This document shows positions 6,488 through 9,451 of a stretch of DNA of 9,451 nt, piece after piece. This DNA comes from Bacteroidetes bacterium GWA2_31_9b (GTDB lineage Bacteria > Bacteroidota > Bacteroidia > Bacteroidales > UBA12077). Position 1 is the first letter of the stretch. Every line of letters begins with the position of its first letter. The position numbers and the translations under genes are program-made. The notes beneath the pieces were generated by a model. The model searched no databases and was not told the DNA's origin. It worked only from the letters and a program-made list of their open reading frames with translations. The stretch spans positions 1 through 9,451 of the forward strand of contig MENE01000020.1 of NCBI GenBank assembly GCA_001769005.1, given 5' to 3'.

Positions 6488-7366
6488 ATGACTCATAATT
6501 TATTAAAAGGGAAAAAAGGATTGATTTTTGGTGCATTAAACGAACAGTCTATTGCATGGCAGGTTGCTGAAAAAGCATTTGAAGAAGGAGCTCAAATAGT
6601 ATTAACAAATGCTCCATTTGCTATGCGCTTAGGTAATGTTGATGAACTTGCAAAAAAATGCAACACAGTTGTTATTCCTGCCGATGCTACCAAGCTTGAA
6701 GATATCGAGAATTTGATTGTGAAAACAATGGAGATTTTTGGAGGTAAATTCGATTTTATTTTGCATTCAATTGGTATGTCACCAAATGTTAGAAAAGGAA
6801 TTACTTACGATAACTTAAACTATGATTATTTCCTAAAAACACTTGATGTATCAGCTCTGTCATTTCATAAAATGTTACAGATTTCAAGAAAACATGATGC
6901 ATTAAACGATTGGGGTTCTGTTGTAGCATTGTCGTATGTAGCAGCTCAACGCACATTATACGGTTACAATGATATGGGTGATGCAAAAGCACTTTTAGAA
7001 TCAATAGCTCGTAGCTTTGGATACATTTACGGCAGGGAACGAAAAATTCGTATCAACACTATTTCTCAATCTCCAACTGCAACTACAGCAGGACAAGGAA
7101 TTATGGGATTTGACGGATTGGTCGATTTTTCAAACAGAGTTTCACCTCTGGGAAATGCTGATGCCGAAGAATGTGCTAATTTCTGTGTAACCATGTTCTC
7201 TGATTTTACACGTAAAATTACAATGCAGAATATTTTCCACGATGGAGGTTTCTCAAGTATGGGTATGAGCAAAAGTGCAATGGATGTTTATAATAAGAAT
7301 TTGGACGAATGTTGTGAGTTTAGAGATCAGAATGACTTTAAAGATATAACGTACAAGATAAAATAA
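6488..7366 (+). CDS. fabI: Enoyl-[acyl-carrier-protein] reductase (NADH), FabI
   Basis: Carries out the last reduction of each fatty-acid elongation cycle, trans-2-enoyl-ACP to acyl-ACP, in the cytoplasm. It is a Rossmann-fold SDR protein of 292 residues. The cofactor loop is GALNEQSIAW (15-24), with the FabI-type G-x-x-N-x-x-SIA pattern. The strand-4 region is FILHSIGMSPNV (90-101). The catalytic set is Tyr150 in ALSYVAAQR, Tyr160 and Lys167 in YNDMGDAK (Tyr-x6-Lys, the FabI spacing). SPTATTAGQGI (195-205) marks the mobile substrate loop. It is about 30 residues longer than E. coli FabI because of a C-terminal extension after DGGFSSMGMS, which I recall as usual in this phylum. FabI enzymes are the triclosan target; the Tyr/Lys pair is intact, but sensitivity cannot be read from sequence. 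It may share the recN transcript, and ends at a strong terminator. Confidence 0.95.
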   Translation: MTHNLLKGKKGLIFGALNEQSIAWQVAEKAFEEGAQIVLTNAPFAMRLGNVDELAKKCNTVVIPADATKLEDIENLIVKTMEIFGGKFDFILHSIGMSPNVRKGITYDNLNYDYFLKTLDVSALSFHKMLQISRKHDALNDWGSVVALSYVAAQRTLYGYNDMGDAKALLESIARSFGYIYGRERKIRINTISQSPTATTAGQGIMGFDGLVDFSNRVSPLGNADAEECANFCVTMFSDFTRKITMQNIFHDGGFSSMGMSKSAMDVYNKNLDECCEFRDQNDFKDITYKIK

Positions 7367-7385
7367 TTGAAATTAATTGATTTGT

Positions 7386-7425
7386 TAAGTCAGGAATTAT
7401 CGAATAATTCCTGACTTATTTTTTT
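7386..7425 (+). terminator. Intrinsic terminator after fabI
   Basis: A perfect 15-base-pair stem (arms 7386-7400 and 7404-7418, loop CGA) contains the core TCAGGAATTAT/ATAATTCCTGA. Seven T bases follow at 7419-7425. It lies 19 bases after the fabI stop. On the minus strand the base of the stem is followed by AACAAATC, a poor U-tract, so it probably serves the plus-strand run and only weakly, if at all, the converging transporter gene. Confidence 0.9.
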
Positions 7426-7444
7426 AATGACACAAATATGCAAT

Positions 7445-9049
7445 TTAAAAGCCGTTAAGTTTCATGGTAACTGTTGGGATCAGTAATAAAAATCCCAGAA
7501 TAACCATTATAATAATAAACGGGAATACCCATTTAAACCATTTTTCATAAGGAATTTTTGCTACACCTAATACACCAATTAAAACACCCGAAGTAGGAGT
7601 AATAATATTTGTAAATCCATCACCAAATTGATAAGCCATTACTGTAGCTTGTCTCGAAATTCCAATTAAATCTGAAAACGGAGCCATAATAGGCATTGTT
7701 AAAGCAGCTTTTGCACTACCTGATGGAATAATTAAGTTAATCATAGTTTGAATACCATACATAATGCTTACAGAACCAACCTTGCCAACTGTTTTCATCG
7801 ATTGAGAAACACTATGCAAAATCGTATCAATAATTCCACCTTCCTGTAAAACGATTATAATACCACCTGCAAGTCCAACGATTAAGGCTGCTGATGCAAT
7901 ATCTTTAACACCTTCAAGAAATAATCGGGTAATATTATTTGGTGATTTATTGTTTGCTATTCCTGCAGCTAAACCCATTATAAAGAACAAAGTTGCAATT
8001 TCCATAATGTACCATTGATATCCCATAACACCTACAATTAAGAAAAAGATTGTAAAAAGCAGGATATTCAAAATATAAAAATGAACTGATTTCCTTAAAG
8101 TAAAAAACCCAGTAATAATGTATAACCCGGTTAAGATTGGAATTATTGGGAAACTCATTGAAGCATTACCTATAGATAAAGTTGTTGATTTATATATAAA
8201 AGCGAAAATTGTTAATGCAAAGGAAGAAATAATGAATACAATCCATGCTGAAATAGGAGTATAGTATTTAATATGCTCAATATCACCAACTTCTTTATTG
8301 CGCCAGTTTTCGTCATCATCTTCTTTTACCAATGAAAGCTCCGGGTTTTTCTTTATTTTTTTTGCATATCTGAGAATATAAGTTATACCAACTATATTGA
8401 TAACTACCCAGCAAAATAATCGGTATTCTATACCTGAAAATAAAGGAATGCCTGATAATCCCTGAGCAATTCCAATTGTAAAAGGATTTAATAAAGCACC
8501 TGCAAATCCCAATGCAGCTGCAATAAAACACAAGTTAACTCCTACAATTGAATCGTAACCCATTGATATTGCTAAAGGAACAAATATTATTACAAAAGCA
8601 ATAGTTTCCTCGCTCATGCCAAATACAGCTCCAAATATTGAAAACATGAGTATAATTAGAGTAAAAATAACATTATTGATACCTACTAATTTGAAGAATT
8701 TTAGATGTTCAATTTTCTTTGTTTTTTTTAGAAATGAAAGAATACCAATATCAATTGATTTGCTATCATTTAAAATCCAAAAGGCTCCACCAATCATTAA
8801 TATAAAAACAATAATATCGGCTTTATCTACAAATCCTTTAAAGAAAGCAGAAAATATTTCCCATGATTGTGGTGAGTTTTCGTTATAATGGAATGAATTG
8901 TTTACAATTACTTCGCGGTCAACACCATTCACATTTTTTATTTCTCTGTTATATGAACCTCCTGGAATAATCCAAGTTAATAATGCAGCAAAAACTATAA
9001 TATAAAACACAATAACAAAGGTATGCGGAATGGGTCTTTTCTTTTTCAT
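7445..9049 (-). CDS. YfcC/DcuC-family (PF03606) membrane transporter
   Basis: A 534-residue inner-membrane protein with roughly 11-13 hydrophobic segments, for example 10-29, 78-93, 122-144, 148-164, 170-190, 210-227, 267-286, 300-316, 325-343, 347-364, 385-402 and 508-526. The start MKKKRPIPHTFVIVFY with IIPGGSYNRE is typical of YfcC-like proteins. The family's paired re-entrant motifs are visible: GFAGALLNPFTIGIAQGLSG (181-200) in the first half, and NLIIPSGSAKAALTMPI (438-454) plus NIITPTSGVLIGVLGVAKIP (481-500) in the second. FGMSEETIAF (143-152) is also characteristic. A charged cytosolic-type linker (KKIKKNPELS, EDDDENW; 230-253) joins the halves. The fold predicts secondary uptake or exchange of small carboxylates, amino acids or peptides; the family includes C4-dicarboxylate carriers and arginine/ornithine exchangers. 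The divergent neighbour hutI suggests histidine or a breakdown product as substrate, which is inference only. Confidence 0.88.
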   Translation of the reverse strand: MKKKRPIPHTFVIVFYIIVFAALLTWIIPGGSYNREIKNVNGVDREVIVNNSFHYNENSPQSWEIFSAFFKGFVDKADIIVFILMIGGAFWILNDSKSIDIGILSFLKKTKKIEHLKFFKLVGINNVIFTLIILMFSIFGAVFGMSEETIAFVIIFVPLAISMGYDSIVGVNLCFIAAALGFAGALLNPFTIGIAQGLSGIPLFSGIEYRLFCWVVINIVGITYILRYAKKIKKNPELSLVKEDDDENWRNKEVGDIEHIKYYTPISAWIVFIISSFALTIFAFIYKSTTLSIGNASMSFPIIPILTGLYIITGFFTLRKSVHFYILNILLFTIFFLIVGVMGYQWYIMEIATLFFIMGLAAGIANNKSPNNITRLFLEGVKDIASAALIVGLAGGIIIVLQEGGIIDTILHSVSQSMKTVGKVGSVSIMYGIQTMINLIIPSGSAKAALTMPIMAPFSDLIGISRQATVMAYQFGDGFTNIITPTSGVLIGVLGVAKIPYEKWFKWVFPFIIIMVILGFLLLIPTVTMKLNGF

Positions 9050-9105
9050 ATCAATTTTTTCTTTATCTAATAAAATAGGTATATCAATAATTAATTAAAA
9101 ATTTC

Positions 9106-9143
9106 ACTTATGATTCGTAAAAATAGAACATAAGTTGTACAAC
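9106..9143. promoter_or_regulatory. Possible operator between the transporter gene and hutI
   Basis: Two overlapping symmetric elements lie in the 155-base divergent gap. ACTTATG (9106-9112) pairs with CATAAGT (9129-9135) across 16 bases. The perfect 10-base palindrome GTTGTACAAC (9134-9143) follows directly. Their place between two divergent catabolic-type genes fits a shared regulator site. No regulator gene is visible in the window, so this is tentative. Confidence 0.3.
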
Positions 9144-9153
9144 AGGAAATTTT

Positions 9154-9185
9154 TTGTTTATATACCAACGAATTTTGTATTTTCG
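9154..9185 (+). promoter_or_regulatory. Likely promoter for hutI
   Basis: TTG (9154-9156, preceded by T), a 21-base spacer and TATTTTCG (9178-9185) match the Bacteroidota promoter except for one base (C for T) in the -7 element. Transcription would start near 9191, with a leader of about 14 bases before the ATG at 9205. Confidence 0.45.
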
Positions 9186-9204
9186 TACCATAAAATTATA
9201 GACT

Positions 9205-9451
9205 ATGGCAATTCTAATTAAGAATATAAAATCACTTATAAATGTTGAAAATGTACCGGTTAAATGGGTAGCAGGTGCCGATATGCAAAAATTAAATACT
9301 ATTCAAGATGCATACCTATATATTATAGATGATAAAGTTGCAGATTTTGGCAAGATGAGTAATATAAAATTATCGGATAATACTTGTGAAATTATTGATG
9401 CAAAAGGCAAAATGGTTTTTCCTTCGTTTTGTGATTCTCATACGCACTTGG
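9205..9451 (+). CDS. hutI: Imidazolonepropionase HutI, 5' part only
   Basis: HutI hydrolyses 4-imidazolone-5-propanoate to N-formimino-L-glutamate, the third step of histidine degradation. Only the first 82 codons are present; the gene continues past the right edge (the full enzyme is about 410 residues). Visible are the opening MAILIKNIKSLINVE, then VAGADMQKL, a beta-sandwich strand DAYLYIIDDKVADFGKM, and DAKGKMVFPSFCDSHTHL, which ends with the metal-binding His79-x-His81 of the amidohydrolase superfamily. The pairing of this N-terminus with CDSHTHL is characteristic of HutI rather than of dihydroorotase or allantoinase. The start is the first ATG after a plausible promoter. It is divergent from the transporter gene. 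The call rests on the N-terminus only, so another amidohydrolase cannot be fully excluded. Confidence 0.85.
   Translation, partial: MAILIKNIKSLINVENVPVKWVAGADMQKLNTIQDAYLYIIDDKVADFGKMSNIKLSDNTCEIIDAKGKMVFPSFCDSHTHL

Noticed and set aside
8616..8888. Plus-strand open frame of 90 codons opposite the transporter gene
   Set aside because: It is antisense to conserved membrane segments of the YfcC-family protein and has no start signals.
1..9451. Mobile element, defence system, CRISPR array or other novel gene system
   Set aside because: Every gene has a recognisable core or metabolic role, I saw no tandem direct repeats, terminal inverted repeats, integrase or transposase, and base composition looks even across the window.

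Overview
The window is an AT-rich stretch of ordinary chromosome from a member of the Bacteroidota, most likely Bacteroidales or Marinilabiliales. Four signs support this. The promoters are of the Bacteroidota type (TTG about 20 bases ahead of TAnnTTTG). None of the nine gene starts has a Shine-Dalgarno sequence. The proteins include Bacteroidota-type variants (DUF4835/PorD, a phylum-type RNA polymerase omega, a FabI with a C-terminal extension). The gene order bamD-rpoZ-coaBC-DUF4835-recN is one I recall from this phylum. No rRNA, tRNA, CRISPR array, insertion sequence, phage gene or sizeable repeat is visible, and no gap between genes exceeds about 160 bases.

Layout. On the minus strand, positions 1-1209 hold an alpha-oxoamine synthase (PLP enzyme joining an amino acid to an acyl thioester), cut by the window edge only a few residues before its end. 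It is divergent from a plus-strand run: bamD (outer-membrane assembly lipoprotein, 1367-2149), rpoZ (2171-2503), coaBC (coenzyme A synthesis, 2528-3742), a DUF4835/PorD-like secreted protein linked to type IX secretion (3753-4655), recN (DNA repair, 4764-6422, with its own likely promoter) and fabI (enoyl-ACP reductase, 6488-7366). A strong intrinsic terminator at 7386-7425 closes the run. A YfcC/DcuC-family membrane transporter (7445-9049, minus) converges on it. This transporter is divergent from the 5' end of hutI (imidazolonepropionase, from 9205), which runs off the right edge.

How the genes fit together. bamD, PorD, FabI and the oxoamine synthase all serve the cell envelope (outer-membrane protein insertion, type IX secretion, fatty-acid supply, and probably sphingolipid- or sulfonolipid-type lipid bases). 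CoaBC supplies the CoA needed for acyl chemistry. rpoZ next to coaBC is an arrangement also found in distant phyla. The yfcC/hutI pair suggests import of histidine or a related compound for degradation.

I found no convincing new multi-gene system. The points most worth a second look are the CoaC domain, where Asp and Ser stand at the positions of the usual active-site Asn and Cys; the unusual lysine context and open substrate of the oxoamine synthase; the start-codon question in bamD; and the compact palindromes between yfcC and hutI.
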